Below the pieces are notes generated by a model. The model was not told the DNA's origin, ran no database searches, and was given only the letters and a program-made list of their open reading frames with translations. Below, piece after piece: positions 37,102-46,157 of a stretch of DNA of 56,915 nt (position 1 is the first letter of the stretch; each line of letters opens with the position of its first letter). This DNA is from Nitrospinota bacterium (GTDB taxonomy: Bacteria > Nitrospinota_A > UBA7883 > JACRLM01): assembly GCA_016235255.1 (NCBI GenBank), contig JACRLM010000005.1, positions 1-56,915 of the forward strand, read 5' to 3'. A program made the position numbers and the translations under genes.

Positions 37102-39201
37102 ATGCGTGTCACACTATTGTCGTTGCTGGCTGTTCTCATATTGACCTTTCCGGCAAGCGCCGCCACCATCACCGTCACCGCAAACGCGGCGGACGCGCTA
37201 AACGGGGCGGACGGCAGTTGCGCCCTGCGCGAAGCGATCAAGAACATGAACGACGGGGCCGACACCTTCGCCGACTGCGCCAAGACCGGCGCCGCCTATG
37301 GCACAAGCGACACCATAAACATCCCGGCAGGGACATATACCAACGCCATCGCCGGGGGGATCGGTGAAGACGCCAACGCCACGGGGGACCTGGACATTCT
37401 CGCAAACGTCACCATCACCGGCGCCGGGGCCGGAAGCTCCATTATAGACGGCGGCGCCTTAGACCGGGTGATTCATATCGGCGCGGGGCGGACAGTTTCC
37501 TTCTCCGGGGTCACCATCCAAAACGGATTAAACGCCGGTGATGGCGGCGGCATTTATAACGGCGTCGCCACGCTCACCGTCACCAACTCCACCATCAGCG
37601 GAAATACGACGACCAGCAACGGCGGCGGCATTTATAACAGCTTGGGCGGCACGGCCACGGTCACCAACTCCACCATCAGCGGCAACGCGACAACCTTCGG
37701 CGGCGCTGGCGGCGGCGGCGGCATTTATAACGGCGGCAGGATCACCGTCACCAACACTACCATCACCGGCAATACATCAAACGGCTGGGGCGGCGGTATT
37801 TATGACGACGAAATTGGCACTATCACCAACTGCACCATCAGCGGCAACACGGCGGCGACCAATATTGGCGGAGGAATATTAGCCAACTTTAATGTCACCG
37901 TCATAAACTCCACCATAACAAACAACAGCGGCGCCGGAATTTACCGTAACTCAGGGATTGTCACCATATCCAACAGCATCATTGTCAATCAGGCCGCTGA
38001 CTGGGATTGTTCCAATGGTGGATTTACTTCCAACGGCCATAACCTGGACAGCGATGGGACGTGCGGGCTTGGCGGGGCTGGGGATATTTCCAACTCGGCT
38101 CTGGCCAACCTTGCCGCGCTTGCGAACAATGGCGGTTCAACGCAGACACACGCTTTGCAGGTTGGCAGCGCGGCCATAGACGCTGGCGATTGCAACGGCG
38201 GGTCCGTCACCACAGACCAGCGGGGTTACACTCGCCCATCCGGTTCGGCATGCGACATCGGGTCGTATGAGTATGGAGCCGTGGCTCCAGTGGTGGAGGC
38301 GGGCTCTTCATCTTCATCCGCTTCCTCCACCTCTGGTTGCACGGACTATCACGCCACAAACTATAGTCCATCCGCCACATCCAATGACGGCAGTTGTATT
38401 TTCCCCGATCCTGATCTTGGCGACATTGGTTCGCAAACCGTCAGCTTCGGCCCAGTGGCGATATCACGAAGCTCCACCCAGACCATCGTCATAGAGAACG
38501 GCGGCGGCATCTCAACGTTCATCCACCGGGTGGACATATCGGGAACCGGATTCACGATTGTCAGCGACACTTGCACCAACCAGCCGGTGATACCGGGCAG
38601 GTCGTGCGAAATAGTGATCGCGTTCAATCCCGGAACCGAGGGTGATGTTACAGGAACTGTGGAGGTATGGACGAATAACTCCAGGTATTATCCATTGACC
38701 ATTGCGTTGTCCGGCGCAAGTTCCGGCCAACCGCCCACAGAGCCAGCGCTGATGGCGCCAGGCGATGGCGAGACCATTACAGGGACATCGGTGACGTTGC
38801 AATGGACGCCGGGCCAGGCGCCGGACGGCGGCTCGGTGACCAACAAGGTCTTTGTATGCGAATCGGCGGACTTTACCGGATGTTCAGAACCAACGGCGAC
38901 GGCAAGGTCATCAGGCGCGGTGGTTCCAGCGGCGTTTGTGGTGGTGATGGGGCTTCTGGCGCCGTTGGGGATGAGGACGCGGCGGGGGCGAACGCTGGCG
39001 ATAGCGTTTTTACTCATCGCCGGTTCCGCGTTTGCCTCCTGCGGCGGCGGATCGTCCAAGTCCACCACCAGCGACAATTCGATAAAACAGACCGTGACCG
39101 GGCTTAAGCCAAGCACGGTCTATTACTGGAAGGTGACATCCGAGACCGCCACAGGCGCGGCGACCGACAGCCCCGTGAGGAATTTTACGACGGGAATGTA
39201 G
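37102..39201 (+). CDS. Secreted beta-helix protein with CSLREA, anchor-D and interrupted FN3 domains
   Basis: 699 residues. Signal peptide (1-20, TFPASAA). A CSLREA-type start (GSCALREAIKNMN, about 35-48), then a right-handed beta-helix with about six GGGIYN..TVTNSTISGN rungs (100-300). After a Ser-rich linker a GCTDYHATNYSPSATSNDGSC unit (about 413-433) resembles thrombospondin-3-like calcium repeats. An HYDIN/choice-of-anchor-D-type domain follows (about 440-550), and an FN3-like domain (about 555-699) closes the protein. That domain is interrupted at 603-661 by two hydrophobic segments and a lipobox-like FASC (Cys647). It is probably exposed on the cell surface; the ligand is unknown. Confidence 0.8.
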   Translation: MRVTLLSLLAVLILTFPASAATITVTANAADALNGADGSCALREAIKNMNDGADTFADCAKTGAAYGTSDTINIPAGTYTNAIAGGIGEDANATGDLDILANVTITGAGAGSSIIDGGALDRVIHIGAGRTVSFSGVTIQNGLNAGDGGGIYNGVATLTVTNSTISGNTTTSNGGGIYNSLGGTATVTNSTISGNATTFGGAGGGGGIYNGGRITVTNTTITGNTSNGWGGGIYDDEIGTITNCTISGNTAATNIGGGILANFNVTVINSTITNNSGAGIYRNSGIVTISNSIIVNQAADWDCSNGGFTSNGHNLDSDGTCGLGGAGDISNSALANLAALANNGGSTQTHALQVGSAAIDAGDCNGGSVTTDQRGYTRPSGSACDIGSYEYGAVAPVVEAGSSSSSASSTSGCTDYHATNYSPSATSNDGSCIFPDPDLGDIGSQTVSFGPVAISRSSTQTIVIENGGGISTFIHRVDISGTGFTIVSDTCTNQPVIPGRSCEIVIAFNPGTEGDVTGTVEVWTNNSRYYPLTIALSGASSGQPPTEPALMAPGDGETITGTSVTLQWTPGQAPDGGSVTNKVFVCESADFTGCSEPTATARSSGAVVPAAFVVVMGLLAPLGMRTRRGRTLAIAFLLIAGSAFASCGGGSSKSTTSDNSIKQTVTGLKPSTVYYWKVTSETATGAATDSPVRNFTTGM

Positions 39202-39234
39202 GGGCGCCGCGCGCCGTGCCCGTACGAGGAAATG

Positions 39235-39265
39235 ATCCCGGATAGCCGAGGACGGCTTCCGGGAT
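39235..39265. repeat. ATCCCGG hairpin repeat
   Basis: ATCCCGGATAGCC...GGCTTCCGGGAT with a short loop. A degenerate copy lies at 35831-35859, and half-copies (TCATTCCGGC, GAGCCGGGATCAGG) occur near 35737 and 37000-37050. Confidence 0.65.
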
Positions 39266-39363
39266 GACGGGCGCCGCATTTATTATTCCCCTCCGCCGCC
39301 AACCTGATAAAATCCAACCGAATAAGCTGCAAATCACCGTTTGATCAGGGAAGGTGGACGGAT

Positions 39364-40365
39364 ATGACCTACGATTACGCCATCGCGGCGCTGATTGTAT
39401 TGATGGGGGGAGCGGCGGTTCTTTCTGTCTCTTATCTGCTCAAAAGGCGCGAGGTGGACGCGGCTTTGCGTGGCCTTCATGCCGCCGCCATGATCCATGC
39501 CCTCCGGGAAAACGTGGCGCCGCTCCTGTTCTTCGCAGTGGTGTACGCCGCGGTGAAAAGCCTTTCGATCCCTCGTATCGAACGCCCGGTGGACATCGCC
39601 GCCGCCGCGTTTCTCGCTTTTTACGGCGCAAGGTTCGTCACGCAGGCGGCCTCGGCCGTGATCAGCGGGCGATGGGAGGGGGAGGCCCAGAGCGCCGCCC
39701 CGGGGGCCCTTGTCACGGCTGTGAAGATCGTGGTGTGGGGCTTGGCGCTTATCTTCCTTTTGAACAATCTCGGGTTCAACGTGTCCGCGCTTGTGGCCGG
39801 GCTGGGCGTCGGCGGCGTGGCGCTGGCGCTGGCTTCACAGGCGGTGCTTGGCGACCTGTTCAGCTACTTCGTCATATTGTTCGACAAGCCGTTCGAGGTG
39901 GGGGACTCCATAACGTTCGGGGAGACCTCCGGGGTGGTGGAGAAAGTGGGGGTGAAGACCACGCGGGTGCGCAGCGTCTCCGGCGAGGAGGTGGTAATCT
40001 CCAACACCGCGCTCATAGGGTCGCGCCTGTCCAACTTCAAGCGGATGGAACGCCGGCGCGCATTTTTCCGCATCGGGGTGACATACCAGACCGGGCGGGA
40101 GAAAGTGGCGCGGATCCCGGAGCTGATCGAGAGGATAGTCAAATCGGAGCCGAAGACGACTTTCGAGCGGGCGCATCTGGCGGAGCTGGGCGAATCGGCG
40201 ATAGTGTTCGAGACCGGTTTTTACGTGGAAACGCCGGACTATGGCGAATACATGAATGTCCGCCAGCGGGTGAACCTGAAGATCATGGAGGAGTTTGAAA
40301 AACTCGGGATACAGTTTGCATACCCCACGCGGACGGTGCATGTGGACAGGGCGGGGGCGGAATAA
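39364..40365 (+). CDS. MscS-family mechanosensitive channel
   Basis: 333 residues with three or more N-terminal membrane helices; the pore helix TM3 reads GLGVGGVALALASQAVLGDL, followed by FDKPFEVGD and the beta domain (about 185-245, VVEKVGVKTTRVRSV) and a C-terminal alpha/beta cage region. MscS channels open under membrane tension and release osmolytes. Length is close to that of E. coli MscS (286 residues) plus one helix. Confidence 0.92.
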   Translation: MTYDYAIAALIVLMGGAAVLSVSYLLKRREVDAALRGLHAAAMIHALRENVAPLLFFAVVYAAVKSLSIPRIERPVDIAAAAFLAFYGARFVTQAASAVISGRWEGEAQSAAPGALVTAVKIVVWGLALIFLLNNLGFNVSALVAGLGVGGVALALASQAVLGDLFSYFVILFDKPFEVGDSITFGETSGVVEKVGVKTTRVRSVSGEEVVISNTALIGSRLSNFKRMERRRAFFRIGVTYQTGREKVARIPELIERIVKSEPKTTFERAHLAELGESAIVFETGFYVETPDYGEYMNVRQRVNLKIMEEFEKLGIQFAYPTRTVHVDRAGAE

Positions 40366-40385
40366 TAGTTTGAAACGCGGCGTGG

Positions 40386-42113
40386 CTACCGTTTTCCCGC
40401 CGCTTCGTCGAGCTTGTCCTTCATCTCCGCGCTAAGCTCCACAAGGCGGGGGTAGCGGGCGGCGAAGCCGGGCTCTTTCATCAGCGCCGGATTCAGGTAC
40501 ACAGCTTCCATAAGCCTGCTGGACGCTTCCGCCGGGGCGCCTGTTTCAAGGCAGGTGGCGGCAAGTTCGCACAGGACGCTTTGCCTGGTCTTTTCGCGCA
40601 CCCTCTGGCCCAGCACGCTCAGGTACACCGAAGTGGCCACCTCCCCCCTGCCGGCCATGCGCAGCGTCGCGCCGTAGCGCAGCCCGGCGGTGACCATGTT
40701 TTCCACCACGATCTCCCTGTCCGGGATCCTGAATTTCAAAAGCTCCTGGTATATCTCGAACGCCTTGCCGAACTCCCCGTTCTTGCGCAGTTCCACCGCG
40801 AAGTTGTTGAACGCCGGGCCGGCGGAGCCGGGATCTTTTTCTGTCACGTCGCGGAAAATCTTCTCCGCCTCCTCGTAATGCCTGTTGCGCGCCAGGATTA
40901 TGGCCCGGTCTATGCGAGCTTCGATTTCCACGTCCTGATTGTCCGCGTTTATGTCCCGTGTCTCCTCGATCACCCGGGAAGCCAGTTCGGTTATCCGCTT
41001 CCATTCGTCTTCCAGCCCCATTTCGCGGAAATCCGCCTCCGTCAGCGCGAAAAGCACTGGGCCGTATGGGGTGGCCGGGGCTGTCATGCCGGGGATGTTC
41101 TTCGCTTCGCGCTGGACTTTTTTTATCACCCCCACGGCGTCGTTTATGTGCTTCATCCCAACTTCCGCCCAGCGCCGCGCTTTCCCGGAATCTTCGGATC
41201 TGGCCGCCTCCCGCGCCAGCGTGAAACAGCACGCGCTGATCTTTGCGTATGGGTCCGGCGCGGTGTCCAGCATCTTTTGCGCCTCGCGGTAATCGTTGAG
41301 CGCCGCCACCACTTTGCGAAGCTTGTAGTATGCGTCCCCGCGGTTTATGAGCGCCTTGAAATTGGGCTTTATCGCGATGGCCTCGGTGAAGACGTTGATG
41401 GCGTCCTCCAGCCGCCCTTTTCTCATCAACTCCTCGCCGGTCTGCACAAGATATGCGTACTCCTCGATCTTCGACGTCTCCCTGGCGGAAACTCCCTTCG
41501 GCTCCTTTTCCTCCACGAAGAAATCGCGTTCGAGGGCCTCATGGTAGCTGGCGAGGCTTTGCAGCGCTTCATCCAGATTCTTTTCCAGCGAGGCGTTGGG
41601 CGTCAGGAACATGGCGAACCGCACGCCGAATCCGGACAGCATGCGGAACACCTCAAGCTGTTTTTTGGACGAGGCGGGACTCACGAAGATCGGCAAAAGC
41701 CCAGCCAGCGAAAGGGCGGGCTCGATTGCGCGGATTTCCTTTAAAAGGTCGATCAGGTTGTAGTCTGTCAGCTTTGGGCGGTAATGCAGCAGTATCAGGT
41801 GGCCTCGCTTGAGCCAGTGGGCCAGGTACTGGGTGAGGTTTAGCGCCCGCAGGTTGGGGCGGGAACGCATGGTGAATCCGGCCTTCTCCAGCACGAAATG
41901 GAGGTTTGTGGCCAGCGAAGCGTCGTCTATGCTGTATGAAATGTTGGTGAACCGGGCGGACAGCCCCGACAGAAGCGGCCTGTACTTCATGTAAAGACGC
42001 TGCTTTATGGGGAGCATGACGGCGGAATCGTCCAAGGGGGCGTCGTCCGCAGGATACTCCCCCTCTTCGTAAACGCCGTCTTTTTTCGACTGCCTGGCCT
42101 TTAATTTGGACAT
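40386..42113 (-). CDS. TPR protein with a degenerate receiver-like N-terminus
   Basis: 575 residues. An Asp/Glu-rich start, then a region (about 60-195) with LATNLHFVLEKAGF, ILLHYRPKLTDYNLIDLLKEIR and LPIFVSPASSKKQLEVFRMLSGFGV spaced like a response-regulator receiver, but without the phospho-acceptor Asp. From about 228 on come tetratricopeptide repeats (EELMRKGRLEDAINVFTEAIAIKPN, then ALINRGDAYYKLRKVVAAL). The final third is TPR-like helices again. It could be a scaffold in a signalling pathway. It is transcribed toward the mscS gene. Confidence 0.72.
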   Translation of the reverse strand: MSKLKARQSKKDGVYEEGEYPADDAPLDDSAVMLPIKQRLYMKYRPLLSGLSARFTNISYSIDDASLATNLHFVLEKAGFTMRSRPNLRALNLTQYLAHWLKRGHLILLHYRPKLTDYNLIDLLKEIRAIEPALSLAGLLPIFVSPASSKKQLEVFRMLSGFGVRFAMFLTPNASLEKNLDEALQSLASYHEALERDFFVEEKEPKGVSARETSKIEEYAYLVQTGEELMRKGRLEDAINVFTEAIAIKPNFKALINRGDAYYKLRKVVAALNDYREAQKMLDTAPDPYAKISACCFTLAREAARSEDSGKARRWAEVGMKHINDAVGVIKKVQREAKNIPGMTAPATPYGPVLFALTEADFREMGLEDEWKRITELASRVIEETRDINADNQDVEIEARIDRAIILARNRHYEEAEKIFRDVTEKDPGSAGPAFNNFAVELRKNGEFGKAFEIYQELLKFRIPDREIVVENMVTAGLRYGATLRMAGRGEVATSVYLSVLGQRVREKTRQSVLCELAATCLETGAPAEASSRLMEAVYLNPALMKEPGFAARYPRLVELSAEMKDKLDEAAGKR

Positions 42114-42422
42114 GAAAACATTTTTTTATATTGACGGTCAAAGATGTCGCTGCCACATACAGCTGAATCTATGCCAATTATATCATGCGGTGAGGGCGGC
42201 CTAAGCCACTGGTGGGGTTCACCACGGAATTTACGCTCGCCGGGGTGATATGTTTTATTGCTGTCCGGGGTGTTTGAGCGCGCAAGCGCGCCATCCCGGA
42301 CTCTTCGTATCACGCATATAGGACACCGGGGTGACCGCCCTTACGGGCTACAACACCCCGGTGAGCGTTCAACTGGTCCGGCGCCGGGTCTTTCTGGCCG
42401 CAAACGCGCTGGCCGCCTCTAT
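42114..42422. other. Gene-free region with palindromic fragments
   Basis: 309 bp between the TPR gene and the tandem array hold no credible gene. Seen are GAGCGCGCAAGCGCGC-type and CCGGGGTGTTTG fragments and one long repeat copy (42331-42366). A short AGCCACTGG near 42200 is not part of a full cobalamin riboswitch. Confidence 0.5.
42331..42366. repeat. GCTCACCGGGGTG-type interspersed repeat, copy 2 (inverted)
   Basis: Reverse-complement copy of the 31290-31326 element: GTGACCGCCC, TTACGGGCTACAACACC and CCGGTGAGC. It contains GCCC-tta-CGGGC and is flanked by a direct CACCGGGG sequence. Confidence 0.75.
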
Positions 42423-42621
42423 TAACGCTTCCCGGTGGTCGTCTCTAGTAGCGCCTCCCCGTGGTCGCCTCTAGTAGTGCTTTCCCGGTGGTCGTCTCTA
42501 GTAACGCTTCCCCGTGGTCGCTGACCACGGATTCTTAGTGCTTCCCGGTGGCCGTCTCTAGTAGTGCTTCCCGGTGGTCGCCTCTAGTAGCGCTTCCCCG
42601 TGGTCGCTGACCACGGATTCC
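42423..42621. repeat. Seven-unit imperfect tandem array of the GCTTCCCCGTGG element
   Basis: Units begin at 42423, 42449, 42475, 42502, 42536, 42562 and 42588 with lengths 26, 26, 27, 34, 26, 26 and 34. The short form reads TAGTGCTTCCCGGTGGTCGC then CTCTAG; the 34-bp form ends GCTGACCACGGATTC and closes the palindrome CCGTGGTC / GACCACGG. The same unit occurs singly at 24507-24543. There are no spacers of CRISPR type. The array lies upstream of metH. Confidence 0.85.
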
Positions 42622-42817
42622 TAAAAACCGAAGTTCAGGCCGGGCGATCCCGGCGAAACGGTGTTCTTCTGTTGCCGGGATGACAAGAATCGCCGAGGGT
42701 GGTTTACGCTCGCCGGGGTTACCAGCGCAACAATAAAAAACCGTCTTCCCCGCCCCATCGGTTATAATTCCAAATCGTTCCGCGTTATAAAAGTGTTCAA
42801 ACAATCGTGGTGACCTG

Positions 42818-45223
42818 ATGGCTTTGCTCGATGAACTGAAAAAACGGATACTTCTCCTGGACGGCTCCATGGGGGCGCTTCTGCAGGGGCGCAACCTTCC
42901 GGCCGGGTACGCCCCGGACCTTTGGAACCTGGAAAATCCCGACGCGATAGCGGACGTCCACCGCGAGTACGCCAACGCCGGATCGGACATCGTGCTGACA
43001 AACACATTTGGGGCCAGCAGGCTGCGCCTCTCCGAATACAACGCGCAAGGCAAGCTGGCGGACATCAACCGCGCCGCCGTGGCCCTGGCCCGCAAAGGGG
43101 CGCCGGGCAAGTTCGTGGCGGGGGACGTGGGGCCGCTGGGCGCCATCGTGGCCCCGGCAGGGGAGGTCTCTTTCGACGAGGCCGTGGACATATTCCGCGA
43201 ACAGATAAAAGTCCTGGTGGAGGCGGGGGTGGACATGATCTCCATCGAGACCATGTTCGACCTTATGGAAATAAAGGCGGCCGTCATCGCCGCCAACGAC
43301 GTGCGCGGCTCCGTGCCGCTTATGGCCTCCATGACATTCACCGGCGACGGGTTGACCGACACCGGAACAGACGCCCTCACCGCCGCCATCACCCTCGACG
43401 CGCTGGGGGTGGACATCCTTGGGGTGAACTGCTCCATCGGGCCAGAGCCGATGGTCAACGTGGTGGAGCGGCTTTCCACGGCGTGCGGGAGGTATGTGGC
43501 GGTCCAGCCCAACGCCGGCCTGCCCATCAACCGCGGCGGCAAGACCGTGTTCGAAATGCCGATGGACAAGGTGGCCTCGTTTGCTAAACCTTTCGTGCAC
43601 GCCGGGGCGAATATCATCGGCGGATGCTGCGGCACCACGCCGGATTACATACGCATGGCCGCCGCCGCCGTGAAGGGGGAGAAGCCTGGGGAACGCTCGC
43701 AAACCGCTGGCATGGCCTTTTCCAGCAGGATGACCACCGTGTTCGCCGGTGAGGGGCATCCTTTCGTGAAGGTGGGGGAGAAAATAAATCCCACCGGGCG
43801 CAAAGCCTTCGCCGAGGCGATTAAGGAAGGGCGGATGGACATGGTGGTGGCGGACGCGCGCAAGCAGTTCGAGATGGGCGCCACCGCGCTGGACCTGAAC
43901 ATGGGGGTGCCGCTTGTGGACGAGGCGGCGATGATGCAAAAAGCGGTGGTGGCGGTGCAGAACGTCACCCCGTTGCCGCTGGTGCTGGACAGTTCGTACG
44001 CATCCGCGCTGGAAGCCGGATTGAAATTGTACCCGGGCAGGGCGCTGGTCAACTCCATCAACGGGGAGGACGAGCGGCTCGGAGAGGTGATACCGATAAT
44101 AAAAAGGCACGGCGCTTCGGTGATCGCGCTTCTGGCGGCGGATTATATCCCCGAGCGGGCGGTGGACCGGCTGAAGATCGCGGAAAAAATACTGCGCAGG
44201 CTCGAGGAGAACGGGATACCCAGGGACAGGGTGATATTCGACTGCCTGGCGCTGGTGGTGTCCGCCATGCAGGACGGGGCGCGCCAGACGCTGGACACGA
44301 TACGGGAAGTGCGCCGCCAGTTCGGATGCCCCACCATCGCGGGGGTGTCCAACGTCTCTTTCGGCCTGCCCCAGCGCAAGGCGATAAACAACGCGTTCCT
44401 GGCCATGGCCATGGGGGCGGGGCTGGACGCGGCGATAGTCAATCCATACGACGAGGAGATGACGCGCACCGTGGCCGCCGCATCGCTATTCTCCGGGCGG
44501 GACGCGGGCTGCCGGGTGTACATAGACATGATGGAGCCGAAGGACGAGCAGGCCGCAAAGCCGGGCGAACCTTCCGCGCCGAAGACCACGCTGGAGAAGA
44601 TATCTTCGGCCATCGTGGACGGGGACAAGGACAGCATCGAGGGGCTCACCAATCTGGCCCTGTCCGAAGGGCACGAGGCGATGGGCATTTTCGTGGACGT
44701 GATGACCCCGGCCATACGGCATCTTGGCGATCTTTTCGCCCAGCGCAAAAAGTTCATCCCGCACCTTGTGGCGGCGGCGGACACGATGAAACGGGGCGTG
44801 GCGGTGCTCGATCCTGTGTTGAAGGCGAGCGGACGCAAGGCCGACAAGGGGACGGTGGTGTTCGCCACCGTCAAGGGGGACATACACGACATCGGCAAGA
44901 ACGTGTGCGTGATAATGCTGTCCAACTTCGGATTCAACGTGATAGACCTTGGCCGCAACGTCCCATGCGAGGAGATACTCAAGGCCGCCAGGGAGAACGA
45001 TGCTGATATAATAGCCCTTTCCGCGCTGATGACCACCACCATGATGCGGATGAAAGAAGTGGTGGACCAGGTGAAGTCAGCCGCGCTGCCATACAAGGTG
45101 ATGGTTGGGGGCGCGGTGGTGACCCAGGGATTCGCCACGGAGATCGGGGCGGACGCTTATGGAAAGGACGTGGGGGACGTGGTGCCTGTCACGGAGAGAT
45201 TGATGGAGGTGATACGCGCATGA
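42818..45223 (+). CDS. metH: Cobalamin-dependent methionine synthase-like protein (no reactivation domain)
   Basis: 801 residues. Homocysteine-binding barrel (1-290) with zinc ligands Cys205 and the CC pair 270-271 (GGCCGTTP); a pterin-binding barrel (about 310-580); a B12 module (about 590-801) with His690 in DIHDIGKN and GGAVVTQ. The C-terminal AdoMet-dependent activation domain of E. coli MetH (about 330 residues) is absent. Such short forms occur in Thermotoga and in anaerobes and need a separate reactivating factor, which I do not see here. The start ATG follows a weak GGTGA. It overlaps the next gene by ATGA. Confidence 0.9.
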   Translation: MALLDELKKRILLLDGSMGALLQGRNLPAGYAPDLWNLENPDAIADVHREYANAGSDIVLTNTFGASRLRLSEYNAQGKLADINRAAVALARKGAPGKFVAGDVGPLGAIVAPAGEVSFDEAVDIFREQIKVLVEAGVDMISIETMFDLMEIKAAVIAANDVRGSVPLMASMTFTGDGLTDTGTDALTAAITLDALGVDILGVNCSIGPEPMVNVVERLSTACGRYVAVQPNAGLPINRGGKTVFEMPMDKVASFAKPFVHAGANIIGGCCGTTPDYIRMAAAAVKGEKPGERSQTAGMAFSSRMTTVFAGEGHPFVKVGEKINPTGRKAFAEAIKEGRMDMVVADARKQFEMGATALDLNMGVPLVDEAAMMQKAVVAVQNVTPLPLVLDSSYASALEAGLKLYPGRALVNSINGEDERLGEVIPIIKRHGASVIALLAADYIPERAVDRLKIAEKILRRLEENGIPRDRVIFDCLALVVSAMQDGARQTLDTIREVRRQFGCPTIAGVSNVSFGLPQRKAINNAFLAMAMGAGLDAAIVNPYDEEMTRTVAAASLFSGRDAGCRVYIDMMEPKDEQAAKPGEPSAPKTTLEKISSAIVDGDKDSIEGLTNLALSEGHEAMGIFVDVMTPAIRHLGDLFAQRKKFIPHLVAAADTMKRGVAVLDPVLKASGRKADKGTVVFATVKGDIHDIGKNVCVIMLSNFGFNVIDLGRNVPCEEILKAARENDADIIALSALMTTTMMRMKEVVDQVKSAALPYKVMVGGAVVTQGFATEIGADAYGKDVGDVVPVTERLMEVIRA

Positions 45224-45792
45224 AACGTCCAAACATTGCGGCGGCGCTGGCCCTTGTGGCGGCCGTCATGGCGGCGGCGGGATGCTCGGAAGTGTCCCCT
45301 TATGTGTACACCAACTATTACGCCCTGACCCAGCCCGTTTACTCCAGTGAAAAGCAGTTCAAGGACGACGCGCTGGAGATCAACTTCTGGTTCGACGAGA
45401 AGAAGATACACTTCGCCGTGAAGAACGTGTCCGCCGAGCCGGTGGTGATTGACTGGGGGAGGGGGGCCTTCGTGAACATAGACGGGGCGAAACACTCGCT
45501 AGCGAACATGAGATCCATATTCACCGCCAAACGGGACGATCCGGAGCCTTCCACCCTAAATCCGGGCGAGACGGTGGAAGATTACGTCTCCCCTGTGAAG
45601 AACGTGGAGAAGCTGGAGGAATGGACGTGGTATGTGTATCCTCTTTTCAACCTGAAGGACGACAAGGCGAAGGCCAACAAAGGGCAGACCATCGGGCTGG
45701 ACCTGCCGGTGAAGGTGAAAGGGGACTTGCGGACTTATGCGTTCAGGTTTGAAGTGGCCGCCGTCATCCCCGCCTGGAACCGGTTTAACTAA
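45220..45792 (+). CDS. Lipoprotein of unknown function
   Basis: 190 residues, ATG overlapping the metH stop (ATGA). Lipobox AAGC at residues 19-22 (Cys22) after a hydrophobic stretch, so it should be a lipidated periplasmic or outer-membrane protein. The mature part is mixed strand and helix: YYALTQPVYSSEKQFK, INFWFDEKKIHFAVKNVSAEPVVIDWG and a C-terminal beta stretch. Conserved-looking WGRGAFVNIDG could be a turn in an Ig-like fold. No family recognised. Its translational coupling to a cytosolic methionine synthase is unexpected. Confidence 0.78.
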   Translation: MKRPNIAAALALVAAVMAAAGCSEVSPYVYTNYYALTQPVYSSEKQFKDDALEINFWFDEKKIHFAVKNVSAEPVVIDWGRGAFVNIDGAKHSLANMRSIFTAKRDDPEPSTLNPGETVEDYVSPVKNVEKLEEWTWYVYPLFNLKDDKAKANKGQTIGLDLPVKVKGDLRTYAFRFEVAAVIPAWNRFN

Positions 45793-45802
45793 TAAAAGAC
45801 CG

Positions 45803-45820
45803 GGGGCGGATTCCCGCCCC
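45803..45820. terminator. Bidirectional terminator hairpin
   Basis: GGGGCGG-attc-CCGCCCC between two convergent genes. On the plus strand TTAC follows; on the minus strand a CTTTTATT run follows after four bases. Confidence 0.5.
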
Positions 45821-46075
45821 TTACGCCTTGGCGTCTATTTTCGCTCCGGCTGTTGACGCGGCCGCGGCCATTTTTTGAGGCGCGGCGGTCTTTGCCTGTT
45901 CGGCGTTCTTTGTGGGTGCGGCGTTTGTGGCCTCCGGCGCCGCTTTGGGCGAGGCCATGGCGTCCATCACCTTCTTTTCAACATAAGCGTCCGCCCTTTT
46001 CTTGGCGGCGTTTCTCAAGCGTCTGCCCGGCGACGGCACGTCCATGCCGTTCCTGGCCATTCCAACGTCAGGCAT
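45821..46075 (-). CDS. Small Ala-rich protein
   Basis: 84 residues starting at ATG 46075, with GAGG ten bases upstream. The middle holds a Lys/Ala/Pro-rich low-complexity stretch (MASPKAAPEATNAAPTKNAE) and the C-terminus ends AGAKIDAKA. The shape recalls short bacterial proteins of the YjfB / putative motility type that end with G-x-x-[IV]-D-x-x-A; this is a weak resemblance. It follows another low-complexity gene on the same strand. Confidence 0.5.
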   Translation of the reverse strand: MPDVGMARNGMDVPSPGRRLRNAAKKRADAYVEKKVMDAMASPKAAPEATNAAPTKNAEQAKTAAPQKMAAAASTAGAKIDAKA

Positions 46076-46157
46076 ATGTGGTTTTCCTCATTTAACGCTG
46101 AATATTTCCACCCTTGGGCAGTTTACCCAAAATAACCTTCCCAGGGAAACGCGAAAT

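Noticed and set aside
38060..39107. Large reverse- and other-frame ORFs inside the beta-helix gene
   Set aside because: They overlap a clear gene with a signal peptide and repeats, and their translations are low-complexity shadows.
42195..42230. AGCCACTGG resembling part of a cobalamin riboswitch upstream of metH
   Set aside because: The remaining conserved elements are missing and the site is about 600 bp from metH with repeats in between.
42423..42621. CRISPR array
   Set aside because: The units are contiguous or nearly so, without unique spacers, and no cas gene is present.
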